Assembly (NCBI GenBank): GCA_025331435.1
Contig: JAIWNI010000018.1
Coordinates: 1 to 64,000, forward strand
Source of the DNA: Choanephora cucurbitarum
Lineage: Eukaryota > Mucoromycota > Mucoromycetes > Mucorales > Choanephoraceae
Length of the DNA: 64,000 bases
Reading direction: 5' to 3'
The notes under the pieces were generated by a model. The model had not been told where the DNA came from. It saw only the letters and a list, made by a program, of their open reading frames with translations, and ran no database searches. This document shows, in pieces, positions 45,532-56,601 of the stretch. Position 1 is the first letter of the stretch, and each line of letters opens with the position of its first letter. The position numbers were made by a program, and so were the translations under genes.

Positions 45532-47743
45532 TTAAGCAAACATTGGAGAGAAAAAGCTGAGCGCCGTATCAAGCTCATTTTCGCTTTGCACGAGCTTAGC
45601 ATGTGCGACATGAAGATCAGGACGCACTATCAAGACAACACTGTAAGGTTTCTTGCCAGCAAAATAAGAAGTGGCTATAGAATAGAGACCAATATGGTTT
45701 GACACAGAATCTGCTCGATCAAAACCTTCTTCGGTGTAAAAAGACTGTTTAGCTTCTTCTTTTTCATCTTCACTAATCCAAGAAGGAAAACTAGATTGAC
45801 GGGTGTGCCAGCTAGATTGAATGACAATGCGCCTGATAGGGAGTTGACGAGTATCGATCCAAAACTTCTTTAGCAAACTCAAATCAGGTGAAGTCGATGA
45901 AGGACAGGTACCTAAAAATAGCGCTGTGTACTTGTTTGTGCGGATGAACAGATCTCGAAGATAGTATCTCTGAATAGTGTTTGGTGCTTCATGACGAGGT
46001 ATTATGGATTTTCTCAACCCACCACAATAAGGTAAAAATTCGCCTGCCTTAATCAAACCTTTGTCGGAAGAACCAATGATTCCACTAGTTTCAGGGTCAA
46101 TTCTAATATGAAGCTACACAACTTCTAAGTATATCAATTCAGGAAAAGAGGCAAATCAATAAGCTTACCTGCATCAGCTTTGTAAATGCAAAGTGCCTGA
46201 TAAATGGAAACGTCAATGCAACCTTCATGGCTATTGTACGAACAGCTTGAAACCATGTACTTGATGATAAGCCAGCTTCTGTAGTATTGCCAGTGTCTTG
46301 AATTACAGCTTTGGCTATTGGTTCTCTCTAACATAGCAAAAGAAATATACTGTTAAGAGACATGTAATTTTTTGAAAATGGCAGAATAATATAACACTTA
46401 CTTCATTAGAATAAGAATCAAGAAGTCTGTCTGGGTCTGATGAAACACCACTCAATACATCTGATAACTTCCAACAAAGATTGAATGCTAAAACAAAAAC
46501 AAGATCAGAACCAATCAACAAAAGTACGCTTAGAGAAAATAACAAAACATGATGGCTTACCATCTTGCAAGCCTGTATTCAAGCCTTGTCCTCCTGCAGG
46601 AGAATGACAGTGTGCAGAATCTACACATGATATAAACATGAGTCACATTACAATACAAATTGGTTTTGATATTTACCTCCAACTAGAAATGCTCTCTTCC
46701 TTCTGAATCCATTGGCTATTCTTTCATTGACTCTAAAGTAGGACGACCAGATCAGCTCATCTATCTCATACTTTGTAGGCGCGCACATTCGGTCCATCCA
46801 TTCTTGAATCTCCTTCTTGTTTGGAGGAACTTCCTCAGACTTGTCACGCAGTCCGTGAGTACTTGCGCCACCATCCTCAGCTTTGCGCTCAAACGCTTCC
46901 AAGTTACCGAATACACGAATAATAGGTCTCTCTCCTTGATCGTGAATTGCATTGACTCTCACCATACCAAAAGCATCTACAATACAATACTTAGACATGA
47001 ATTTCATTTGTATACACACCCTTCTTTTTGTTATGAGGTACCACGTACTATTGTTTGATAAGTAAAGATTAAATTTGCTAAACGCATCTTCAAGATCGTC
47101 TCCTTTTAGATGAAAATCTGCCAATGCAAATTTAGTATTGATTGTTGCACCTAGATAAGTCCAATCAGGACTGCCTTTCCTCACAGCTGAATGAGTTCCG
47201 TCTGCACCAACAATGTACTTTGATTCAATCGTTCTCTTCTCTCCTGTGTGGATATCACGAACAATCGAAATCACTTTGTTGTCATCTTGAGCATAAGAAA
47301 TAAGCTCGTTGTTCCAATGAATCTTGCAACTTGTATCTTTGATGATTCGATTATAGAAAGCTTCTTCTGTCTTGGACTGCATGATGACAGTATTATGCGC
47401 ATAAGGTGTGTTACCACAAGCCTCAATTTGCCCAACCTTAATTTTTGAAACAAGTTTAGTGGAGAAAAAAGAGTTTATACATTCAACTTACAGGAACACC
47501 ATCTTTATGAGCTCTTGCACCCCATAGAATAGCTGCATCCGATAGAATATCACCCGCAAGACCTTGACTTTCGAGGACTTCCATGGTTCGAGAAGTCATT
47601 AGAACAGCCCTACTTTGATCTATTGGACAAGGTTTTGGATCGACACAATAGACTGTATGTCCACGCATAGCCATACAGTAGGTAAAGAAAAGACCAACAG
47701 GACCAGCACCACTGACAAAAGCATCAACTTTTTCGCTAGACAT
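45532..47743 (-). CDS. FAD-dependent aromatic monooxygenase (phenol 2-monooxygenase type)
   Basis: Starts MSSEKVDAFVSGAGPVGLFF (ATG 47741-47743), with the Rossmann GxGxxG as SGAGPVGL. The substrate/FAD domain carries RAVLMTSRTMEVLESQGLAG, YIVGADGTHSAVRKGSPDWT (DG motif) and, split by introns, RKRAFLVG|DSAHCHSPAGGQGLNTGLQD. That GD motif binds the ribityl chain. AFNLCWKLSDVLSGVSSDPD and LLDSYSNEREPIAKAVIQDT follow. The C-terminal 170 residues (46056-45532), including GEFLPYCGG and SVVLIVRPDLHVA, match the thioredoxin-like dimerisation domain of phenol hydroxylase. At least six short introns. It hydroxylates an aromatic ring with NADPH and O2; the exact substrate is not readable. The 136 bp between its stop and the DDHD stop make the pair convergent. 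Confidence 0.9.
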
Positions 47744-49309
47744 TGAATAGATTTGTTTGTTTTTCTAAAAGAAAAGGATAAGTTTGAATTGAGAGAAGAA
47801 GTAAATGGTCTATTTTGACCTCTTTTATATGGTCTGAATTTATCCGGTCAGCGTAACTTTCCGGTGAGTCATTTGCTCTTTTGTCTTTTTTTTCTTATTC
47901 TTCCGTTTGAAATTCGCCAAGCTCCGTCTCATCTGATTCTAATAACCTTGACTTCCCTAATTGATGATGAGTTGGTTGCTTCAGGTGTGTTGAAGAAACT
48001 GAGTTTATGATTAACTCTGGAAGCAAATTAGAGAAAGATACTCTCGAAAGTTGAATGCTCAATTTGCTCGTGAATGACAATTACTCTACACAAAATGAAG
48101 ATGGCTCTGAACAACCTGATATAACCAGACAGTTCTCGTCTTTGCATTGTCGCTCACTATAAAATAAGAAATCGGACCGGGTAAGACTCTTGGGATTACC
48201 CCCCTCCCTCCGAATTTATTCCGAAAATAATACTATTGTTTAAAAATCATAGTCAGATGACTCCCGACATTCTGGTACCATCATGTTTACCAGAAGCTTC
48301 CAAGCGCTTCTTAATTGTTGACTTGTGGTTAGTGAACAAATAGAATTCAAACAACTATTTATAGAGACAGCTCTAAGCTCATTGAAAGCAGATAGCGTTT
48401 TTTTAGCAACAACCTTCTAAATGGATGCAATACAGAGACTACATGCCTTCTCTCAACACTTATAGCAAGAGACGATAACTCTGCCAAGTAGCTCAGTTTA
48501 CTTTTGCGCTGTGCTCAGCTGCTGCAATTGTTATTATGGGATCAACAGACAGAAACAGGTCATACAAGACAACAGTGTCATTTTAATCGACTAGAATAAG
48601 CAGCCTAATACCTTTTTCCTCAAAGCCATTCTTGGTTTCAAATAGCATCATCCCGCTTGAACTCTTATTCGTACATGCAAAGTTTTCTTTTGACTATCGA
48701 ACAATTATATCCCGTAAGTGCGCACCCAATAGACTTTGCTAATAAAGAAAGACGCTTGATTCTGGTGTACAAAAAAAGAAAAGGGACATCCCTGAAAAGC
48801 ACTTTGTATAAACTCTCAAACAACATTAACATTCCTTTCAATGCAAGGAGAATACAAATCCGTTCATAAAGTACAAGTAATTCGATAAGCTTACTTTTGC
48901 TTCTCCATCATACATTTTTTTCTTAGTAACACATGAGGTAAATTTGTACAACCTGCAAGAGGTAGCATAGTGATACGTTACTATGACTCTATTTGTTTCG
49001 CGTGGCTCAGATTTGATTTTCGCTTTAGTTTATAAGATATAGAGCATCAGATACGGAGAGGGCAAAGTAACGACTAACAAACTTATTGAACTATAAACTC
49101 ATTTACTTTGTCTTCTTTTTTTTTTTTTTTACTTAAAGAAGAAGGGAATTTCTAATGGTTTATTATGTGGTTTTGACATAGTCTTCAACAACTAAGAAAA
49201 TAAATCGATTTTTTGATGTCTAGTAAAGTGTTGTGTGTCTATGCATTTTGTATGTATACTTAAAAATAAATAGTGAAAAAATGAGGGGTAGACAAGGCGT
49301 ATGCCTTTC
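47744..49309. other. Intergenic region, 1.57 kb
   Basis: Between the monooxygenase start (minus) and the Gda1 stop (minus). ORFs here are short; the one covering 48657-48869 starts at a TTG and has no recognisable product. A T-run (49119-49130) lies near the Gda1 3' end. Nothing else is seen. Confidence 0.5.
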
Positions 49310-50877
49310 TTAAATTTGACAAAGTTTGTTCTCGTCAAGCATAGCAATAGAAGCACCCAAGCACCAACCAGTTTCTGCCCCTTGGATCTTTTTAGCTGTG
49401 CGTACTAAGCGATCATTAGGAATATCATAGCCAAATTTAAGCAAGTTGTAGATATATGTCAAATCGAGACAGTAGCCAGGTGTGTCTTTCAGCAATTGCA
49501 CAACTTTAGGTACGTGTTGAAATGGTTTTGTATCTCCACGACATACACGTTCTGTCAATTCGCCCAGTTCGCGAACAGAGAACTCGCTTGGCATACCCAA
49601 AGGCTGGGTCAAGTCATAAAAGAAAGAGAACACATAGAGATCTCTGTCCTTGAATGTTTCTGTAAGTGGTGGTTGGTAAACACCGTCAAAGGCACATGGT
49701 GCCAATTCACACAATTTCTCCTTTCTGAATACTTTTTCAATAACACCTCTACAAGCTGCATGGCCAGCACCTGTACCTACAAGTTGAATTTGACTACCAT
49801 TTGACAGAGTGAATTCTTCTTGGTAATCCAAGGGGAGACAAGGATGATACACTTTGTCACCAATAGCTGACTCAGACTGCCAAATGTCCACTACAGCTGA
49901 CTTGATCTGTTTGCGTGCTTCCTTTAAACCATAACCTAGGTAAGAGTGTTGGTAGAGTTGATGAGTGATGTTCTGATAGTCCAACTGATATTTGTGTTCG
50001 CCTTCTGACATGCTTTCTGATGGTACTGAGAATGTAGGCTCAAATACAATCTGTGTTGAAGCACCGCCTAAATCAAAAATAGCTGCAGATTGACCTTGTT
50101 GACTCTTCTTCAATTTACCAAGTAAATAGTTGACTGTAATCCATGCATATACACCTTTTTTACATACAAAAACTTGTCAAAAGCAGATTCAAAGAGGTGC
50201 ATGACTATTGTATCACATACCTTCATCTTTACCATCCATTACCTCTACACCATGCTCACCAGCAATGGGGAATGGATAGGTTTCTAAATATTTGCGTACA
50301 GACTTGAGAATGCGATCACTTTTCTCTTGACCCAAAAGACGCAAACCAGCAGTGGCCTTTACGGCAATAGGTGTACATGCCTGCTTTTCTTTAGGCACAC
50401 TTTCGACAGCAATCGTCATAAGCTCCTTCAAAGACTCAGCAGCAGCAGTGGGATCATCTGCATAAGAAGACAATCCAGGCTCAAGCATATGGAATACTTC
50501 ATCCTCTAATTCAGGATCGCCACTGCATATCTTGAATTTGTATACATGCACACGAGAACCTGATGATCCAGCATCAATCATGACAGCATACTCGGTGGAT
50601 GGCTGACCGTCTTTTGTGGCTGAACACTGATTGTTGTTATCATTGTTGCCTACAATCTGATTTGGCAGAGGTGTATCATTTTGATCTAAAAATAGCTAAA
50701 ATTAGTAACTTTTTTTTTTCAGCCAAGATAAAAATAATCAATACCTTCTATAGGTTGATACGAGTTAGTATATCCAGATGAAGGCGAATAAGCCAACAGT
50801 AAGATGGCTATGAAAAAGGCAGCAGCAGCAGCACACTTCCAGAACAAACTCTTCTTTTGCTTAATAGAGGTCATCAT
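49310..50877 (-). CDS. GDA1: Golgi guanosine-diphosphatase (GDA1/CD39 apyrase family)
   Basis: Begins MMTSIKQKKSLFWKCAAAAA then FFIAILLLAYSPSSGYTNSY, a type II signal anchor with the catalytic part in the Golgi lumen. Two ATGs are adjacent (50877 and 50874). Apyrase conserved regions are all present: YAVMIDAGSSGSRVHVYKF (ACR1), VKATAGLRLLG (ACR2), VMDGKDEGVYAWITVNYLLG (ACR3), AIFDLGGASTQIVFE (ACR4) and GWCLGASIAMLDE (ACR5). Other family features are HSYLGYGLKEARK and FSFFYDL. Total about 480 aa with three introns, near yeast Gda1 length. It hydrolyses GDP (and UDP) to NMP so nucleotide-sugar antiporters can keep importing GDP-mannose. The ending NKLCQI is at TAA 49310-49312. Confidence 0.93.
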
Positions 50878-52264
50878 AGTATTATGCTCCAATGATTGGA
50901 ATTGTCCAAGGGAATTTAAGCAGAGAAATCAAGGACTGTTTAGAGTGTCGAAGAGAAAAGGTTGGTTGAAGCGTTTTTTTTTTCTTCTCTTGGTATTCTG
51001 AAAAGATATATAGAAAGAAGAAAAAGAAGATAACATAAAAAAGAATTTTTAATTTATTTTAATCATCTTTTTTTAAAGTCAGAAAGGGGGAAGATCATTT
51101 TGATAAATAGCCAAAGTGTCTCTTTTGCTGCAAGGCTTATTGCCTCCCAGTTGCTTCCGAGCCATAAGTTTCTTTTTGATTGTTTCCTTAGCGTAACAGG
51201 TTATGGATACGGGATTTTAAAGTCACCAATGTTTATATAGAGTATCAGTATAAACATTCAGCTATGTTATAACAGTACGCGTATCTCGAACTACTTTTTA
51301 ACTTTCTGTCTAAACAGGCTTGCATATCCATTAACCCTCTGCTCATAAACATATACCGAGCATGAACGAGATGAAGTACTGCTCGCTCACTTCTTTGCAT
51401 TCCCTTCTTGTTTCTTTGGTTGCGCACCACATCCATGCCTATCATTAAGTAGCAATGGCCCTAAATCAAAAGACAGTTTATCTCTTAGCTTGACTGTGAG
51501 GCGTACTAATAAACAAAACCTCTTTTGGGTATTGGAATGAAAGAGAATTTCAATGAGAATGTCTTGGAGTAACAGTGAAGGATACTTACAGAAATATCAT
51601 TCTTACTATTATAGTTATTAATCTAGTTATATAGGTATAAATCAAGATTTGAGATCTACAACTTTTTGCCCTGAGCTAATTTGGAAGATACTGAAACATT
51701 TCTGTAGGCTTAACAAGCGGACTGCTAGTTTTTTTTTCTGGACTCCACCTTTTCGAGCGTTTTCTATCATTGAAATAACAATCCATATCACATAAACTAT
51801 GGGCAGCAACCATACAGTGAATATTGACCAAGTATTGCGTATACATAGGGACATCTAGGTTCTTTTGCCTTGAGGTTGCTGACATTGATTACTATCGAAC
51901 ACTAAAGAATAGTGTAGCTCTCAGCTTGGTTTGGCAATGCATGTGATTATGAAATAACTTACACATTGACAGCCTGTACCTTGATTCAAGCTCCCTTTAT
52001 TCAATCGAGATCGGGCAATATCCCACCTGCAAGCGTACGACCTATTCTAACCGAAAAGCCAGAACTGTTTTGCGTGCCCAAAAAGGAGAAGGTGCTACCA
52101 TAAACAGCCTAAGAAAAGGCATGTTATTTTATCAAGCAAATTGAGTTGCATTGCATAGGGTAAATGCTACTCATTGATCGCAAACAGTGAGGCATCTATG
52201 CTTTTCAAAGCCTTATACGGTTTCAACATTAAATAGGGAATAGTTGTTTGCGAAGTGAGATAGA
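50878..52264. other. Intergenic region, 1.39 kb, with weak protein-like remnants
   Basis: Upstream of GDA1 there is a C/T-rich promoter side. Between 51640 and 52100 on the minus strand two frames look faintly protein-like (for example a hydrophobic stretch WSIFTVWLLPIVYVIWIVIS near 51800), but stops and frame changes prevent a model. It may be an old gene remnant. No known element is recognised. Confidence 0.4.
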
Positions 52265-52353
52265 CAGTATTTTTACTTGGTTTTTGGCCCTTTTTTTTTC
52301 TAAGCAGCGGATCTGTTGGCTTCTCATGTATGAGCTCATGAAAAAAAAGCTGC
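52265..52353 (+). repeat. Left arm of an outer inverted repeat
   Basis: From CAGTATTTTTACTTGG to the GCTGC after the poly-A run. The same sequence occurs in inverted orientation at 57510-57600. Over the first 75 nt I count one mismatch (T versus G near 52312), then a one-base difference in the A-run. The bases just outside the arms do not match each other convincingly, so no target duplication can be claimed. Confidence 0.88.
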
Positions 52354-52423
52354 AAAAAAAAAGCTGCAGTTTTTTTTACAGCTTTTTTTTTCAGTTACAC
52401 TTTTTTTCGTATCTTTTATTGCA

Positions 52424-52520
52424 ATGTCTGTAAATTGTAATCTTTGCAATGCTCAACTTACAACAAGAATTAAACGAGATAACCATATGATTGCTGTACA
52501 TGTTTTAAAGGTGCAAGTCG
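52424..52520 (+). CDS. C2H2 zinc-finger exon, probably a fragment
   Basis: Just inside the left outer repeat, an ATG opens MSVNCNLCNAQLTTRIKRDN followed by HMIAVHVLKVQVG. This is a CxxC...H...H finger ending at a clean GTAAGT donor (52521). The next possible acceptor (about 52587) leads quickly to a TGA in frame. It therefore looks like the first exon of a zinc-finger gene that has lost its partner. It may belong to the broken gene that resumes at 53248-53484, separated by the inserted MITE and small gene; that link is inference. Confidence 0.35.
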
Positions 52521-52724
52521 GTAAGTGTTTATTGATTCTCTTGTCAAAACATATATTACTGAAATTTGAGAAAAATTAATTTACAGTCACGTGACCTTCG
52601 CCTTCTGATCAATCGAAAATTGCGGAAACTAATGGAGAAAAATTACATAGTCTACTTTCTTATTCCTTCTTCTTTTGCTTTTTCTTCTTTACTTCGTTAC
52701 AAGTTTACATATTAAATCGTTATC

Positions 52725-53042
52725 ATGCCCGCTGAAGTTAGATTTTGCTCTTGCTGCGTTCAACAAACGACATTCTCAAAATCCAGATACAAAACCTGTG
52801 ACGATTGTAGAGTAAGTTTGGATAATCTTATATATCTCTATACAACGTCAAGATCGACTAAATGCTTTATTATTGATATTTAGGAACGTACTCGCAGTAT
52901 CGACAGAATGAGATCCACCACTAGATTAAAAAACGAAGCTGATGATGGTCGAAGAAGGGGACGAAAGAAGCAACTACCAGCTGCCTACATTTCTCAACTT
53001 CATCGCATGAAGCTGTTGTATCATCTGTACAACATGGCATAA
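52725..53042 (+). CDS. Small Cys-rich basic protein, unknown
   Basis: Two exons, 52725-52811 and 52884-53042, joined in phase 0 by a 72-nt GT-AG intron, giving 81 residues. The N-terminus holds a compact Cys set (FCSCCVQQTTFSKS, then KTCDDCR), likely a zinc site. The C-terminal half is very basic (RTRSIDRMRSTTRLKN, GRRRGRKKQLP), ending LHRMKLLYHLYNMA. It looks like a small nucleic-acid-binding protein; I recognise no named family. The stop codon TAA (53040-53042) lies in the left arm of the foldback element, so the original C-terminus may have been longer. It sits inside the outer inverted repeat and may belong to a mobile unit. Confidence 0.58.
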
Positions 53043-53206
53043 TACTTTATCTTTTTATGCATCTAATTTTTTACATCTGCGGAATTTTAACTACACCCAA
53101 TGAAAGCCCAACCAAAACTATGCGTGAGCTTTTATTGGGTGTAGTTAAAATTCCGCAGATGTAAAAAATTAGATGCATAAAAAGATAAAGTATTATTGAG
53201 CCCCCC
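53039..53206. mobile_element. Truncated foldback MITE (copy A)
   Basis: The two halves are almost perfect inverted repeats of about 65 bp: 53039-53103 against about 53130-53194, around a short loop. The right end finishes in CCCCCC followed by TA, as in copy B. The left end lacks the matching GGGGGG terminus and about ten bases, starting directly at ATAATACTTTATC. The loop sequence is homologous to the inner flank of the copy B arm, so A is an internally deleted, left-truncated member of the same family. Confidence 0.82.
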
Positions 53207-55268
53207 TATTTTATCTTTTTCTCTTCTCTCTTTAACTTTTTTTCTAAATGAAAAATACAAAGCTTTCTCCATCTTTTCCTTCTGAACTTTTGTCGTCGCC
53301 GTCACCACCGCCACAACAAACCAGGTCTGCTGAATCTTTGCGTCGGCAGATGCAAAGATTGAGGTATGATGCCCGCGTTCTACTCTACAACATCTCCCAA
53401 GACAAAAGAAGCCTGTTGGAGTTGCTCTCGCACGAGCTCCAAGGCTGGTCCCAAACGGAATTCAGCTGTCTCTATCCCACCTTTTGTTTCATTTTCGCGG
53501 AATCTTTGTTGATTCAAAAAAAATCCTAACAAAGTTTTCCGACAAACCCTCTTTGGCTGCCTTTCCCGGTGCGCAACGGTTTTTTTCTTCTGTTGATGTC
53601 TCTCCCCAAGATTTCGAGAAGCAAATCCCTCCACAAGCCCAAACTGTTTTTGCTGAATGGCAAACACTCCCTTCGAAGAGGCCAGCCTTTGTCTATGCTT
53701 GTTTTGGTTATTACCGATTCTTATATGTTTACCAAAATCATAAAGGGGAATTAATAGTCTCTCGGAATTCTGATGGATTTCCGTGCCCATGCTGCAAAAA
53801 GTATTACAAGACTGCAAAAACGTTAAAAGGGCATTTGTTAAAAAAACAGTTGAAGTGCATGTACATTTATGATTCTATGACTGATGCTAGGCCTCAAATT
53901 GGCTCTGTTGAAATTTCGTCCTCTTTACGCATGCATGATGATCGGTGTACAACTGCGACAACTACAATGAATACTGATGAGTGCAGAACCTCAACCATCG
54001 TGAAACCAGTCTCTGAAAACGAGGATGACAGAGCCCTAGCTACATTATCAAGTGCAACGACTACACCAATTGTGCCATACATCTCAAACGTGTCAATTAC
54101 GTCAGTCGTACCGCCCTCAACTCCAACCTCTCAATCCACTTCATCTCCATTATCCATGCCAATTCAACTTGCTGAAATTGATACTTCACCACCAACAACA
54201 GACGATCGCTTGATCTTTCATTGACATTTCTGCTCAATTTTGTAATTTCAAACAAGATGTAATAAACCACATACAGCAAGGCATCGCTATCACCGTTGAA
54301 GAGCATGTGCAACACTTACTTGCTCTCTCTTCTATATTGTTGCTGAAGCCAGCGCGCACCCACAGAGATCTGCACAAGCACATTGATCTCAACACATGTG
54401 ATGCACTTTGCCAGCATATTATTCAAAAACATAAAATGACTAACCAGTCGTTTCCAACTGAAGTCAAACTGCAATTCGAAGAAATCATTATGGTAAATTT
54501 GAGAAAGAAACCAGAATACAAAAATTAACAGTTTTTGTTTTTTATTTTTTATTTATTTTATTATTTTTGATCCGTGTTAGGATGGTGACCGAGGTAAAGC
54601 ATGCACGCGCCTAGCAGCATCACAGCAAATTTCTGCCCTGATACGAGACGGTGATACCCTTAATCCTGTTAACAGGATTTTGTTGTCTATCCGAAACATG
54701 TAAGTTTTTAGGCTGTTAAAAATATCGCGTCTAATTCTAAATCATAAATAGGGTGGAAAAGCTGCCACGCCAAATCATTGAAAATGGGCCCAAGGAAACG
54801 GAGCTGATCACACGACATTTGGAAGCAATCCTCAGTCCTCTTTTCGAGGACTTGGATAATGACATAGCATTTCGATGGTAATTGCAACTTTTGGTTGGGA
54901 TGAAAAAGGATATAATGGAGAGGGGACAATTTGATATTCATAATTTAATTGAATAGGACCTCTATCAGTGATGACGAAAAGCAAGCCAATATACGTCCCG
55001 ACGCATCGATCAATATAATACATGGAGCCTTGTTGAGTGATCGAATTGGTTGTGGGGAAGTAAAAGCGCAGTACCAGGCCCTCAATCACCGGTTTGTTGG
55101 TATCGATCTGGTGCGCGTTGCAACATTGGCCAAAGATGCTTCGGATAAACACAAGTTGAAATCTATTTTTGCTTTCCTCGTAGTTGGTAAAGTATTTGTG
55201 TTGTGTTCTCCATAGGTCTATAACATTCTTGTTCTGTATTATCATATAGGTAAAAATGCTACGTTCTA

Positions 55269-55303
55269 CAGTCACCCAAAGAAAGTTTTGTGGGATTTCA
55301 AAA
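55269..55303 (+). repeat. Tc1 element left terminal inverted repeat
   Basis: Thirty-five bases from CAGTCACCC to TTTCAAAA. It is the exact reverse complement of 56567-56601, and TA precedes it. Confidence 0.95.
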
Positions 55304-55392
55304 TCCGAAAACTATTGATGAAGGTTCCTCCTTCGAACATTACTATACAAACTCTTTTTATTTCTAATAAACTGCAAATAAAAACAATTAGA

Positions 55393-56400
55393 ATGTCTCG
55401 CTTGACTCCTGAAACAAGAATTAAGATTGTTGAACGCAAAAATTTAGGCCATTTCTATGCCCAAATAGCTCGCGATCTCCAACTTTCACCTGAAACTGTA
55501 AGACGAACTTGCCACAACTTCGAATCTCGAGGTACCGTTCACTCTTTGAAAGCCTCTGGACGTCCAAAAGCGATCAACGATAGAGTTAAGGTTATCTTGA
55601 AGAGAGCTGTGAAGCAAGACCGGACTAGAACACTTATGCAACTCCAACAGGAGTTACCTACCAAAGTTTCCACCCTCACCATCTCCAAGGCACTTCATGA
55701 GATGAACCTCAGAAGTAGGGTAGCCACAAAAAAACCTTTTATAAGTGATGTGAACAGAGCAAAGAGGCTCAACTTTGCAAAACAGCATAAGGATTGGACA
55801 GTTGACCAGTGGAAGCAGGTCATTTTCTCTGATGAGTCTTCATTTGAGGTTGGTAAAGATCCGAAGAAGGTAAAAGTATGGAGAGAACCCGGGGAGAGAT
55901 ACAAACCAGAATGCGTGCAACCATCGTTTAGTAGTGGTAGGACTACCTACATGGTATGGGGTGCTATTTGTGGTGATAAGAAGTCGCGTTTGGTGATTTT
56001 CCCCATACATAAGGTGAAATCTGCAGAGATGATCCAGTATGTCTATCAACCGGTGTTGCTGGACTTTTATCGAAGTGTTCCCGGCGCTGTTTTGATGGAA
56101 GACAATGCACGACCACACACATCAAAAGAGTCCAGTAGTTGGAAAATATCCAATGGTATTGAGAAGTTATGCTGGCCTCCTCAATCACCAGATCTCAATC
56201 CTATTGAGAATATATGGATGAGAATGAAAGGATTCTTCCATGAAGAATGGATCAACTTTCGTGGAAGAAAAAACCATGAAGATATGCTCCACGATGCTTG
56301 GAACAAAGTATCTATAGATGAAATCAATCGGCTCATTGAAAGCATGCCCAGGCGCATGCAAGAAGTGATTAATGCTAAAGGGGGCCCTACAAAATATTAG
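55393..56400 (+). CDS. Tc1-type DDE transposase, intact
   Basis: 335 codons from MSRLTPETRIKIVERKNLGH; an in-frame ATG at 55318 would add 25 less typical residues. The N-terminus has paired helix-turn-helix units (YAQIARDLQLSPETVRRTCH and TLMQLQQELPTKVSTLTISK) separated by a GRPKA-type hook (ASGRPKAINDR). The catalytic triad is visible as VIFSDESSFEV, VLMEDNARPHTS and SPDLNPIENIWMRMK, with 34 residues between the second Asp and the Glu by the usual Tc1 spacing. WREPGERY and YMVWGAICGDKKS are also family marks. Length is normal for Tc1 (330-345 aa). No stop or frameshift is seen, so it may encode active enzyme. Confidence 0.95.
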   Translation: MSRLTPETRIKIVERKNLGHFYAQIARDLQLSPETVRRTCHNFESRGTVHSLKASGRPKAINDRVKVILKRAVKQDRTRTLMQLQQELPTKVSTLTISKALHEMNLRSRVATKKPFISDVNRAKRLNFAKQHKDWTVDQWKQVIFSDESSFEVGKDPKKVKVWREPGERYKPECVQPSFSSGRTTYMVWGAICGDKKSRLVIFPIHKVKSAEMIQYVYQPVLLDFYRSVPGAVLMEDNARPHTSKESSSWKISNGIEKLCWPPQSPDLNPIENIWMRMKGFFHEEWINFRGRKNHEDMLHDAWNKVSIDEINRLIESMPRRMQEVINAKGGPTKY

Positions 56401-56566
56401 TGCTCTAATAAAAACATTTTAATATATTGAATACATTTCTTTTGTTTCCAAAGCAAAACTGAAGTTTACATTCAAGGATATTTATTCTTAAATTGTGAGT
56501 TGCTTAATGACTAAACGAAAGTTTTAAGGCTAACATAGTCATGATCGTTGAGAAGACCATGTCGGG

Positions 56567-56601
56567 TTTTGAAATCCCACAAAACTTTCTTTGGGTGACT
56601 G
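56567..56601 (-). repeat. Tc1 element right terminal inverted repeat
   Basis: Reverse complement of the left repeat, ending GGGTGACTG and followed by TA at 56602-56603. Confidence 0.95.

Larger units (their letters stand above)
55269..56601 (+). mobile_element. Complete Tc1/mariner element with TA target duplication
   Basis: The element is 1333 bp with perfect 35-bp terminal inverted repeats starting CAGTCACCCAAAGAAAG (55269-55303 and 56567-56601). Beyond them lie four more matching bases after one mismatch. It is flanked by TA at 55267-55268 and 56602-56603, the expected Tc1/mariner duplication. It encodes one uninterrupted transposase in the plus direction. Sharp, nearly identical ends and an intact frame argue for a recent insertion. 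It sits in an exon of the broken zinc-finger/PD-(D/E)XK-like gene, in the same orientation. Confidence 0.95.

Noticed and set aside
48657..48869. 70-codon open frame in the spacer upstream of GDA1
   Set aside because: It starts at TTG, has no family resemblance and no splice support.
52248..52433. Open frames running through the outer inverted repeat (IFTWFLALFFSKQ-type translation on both arms)
   Set aside because: The translation is of a low-complexity repeat that happens to stay open; no protein features.
53380..53817. 145-codon minus-strand frame opposite the broken zinc-finger gene
   Set aside because: It is the antisense shadow of a plus-strand coding region; it has no motif or ATG-supported product of its own.
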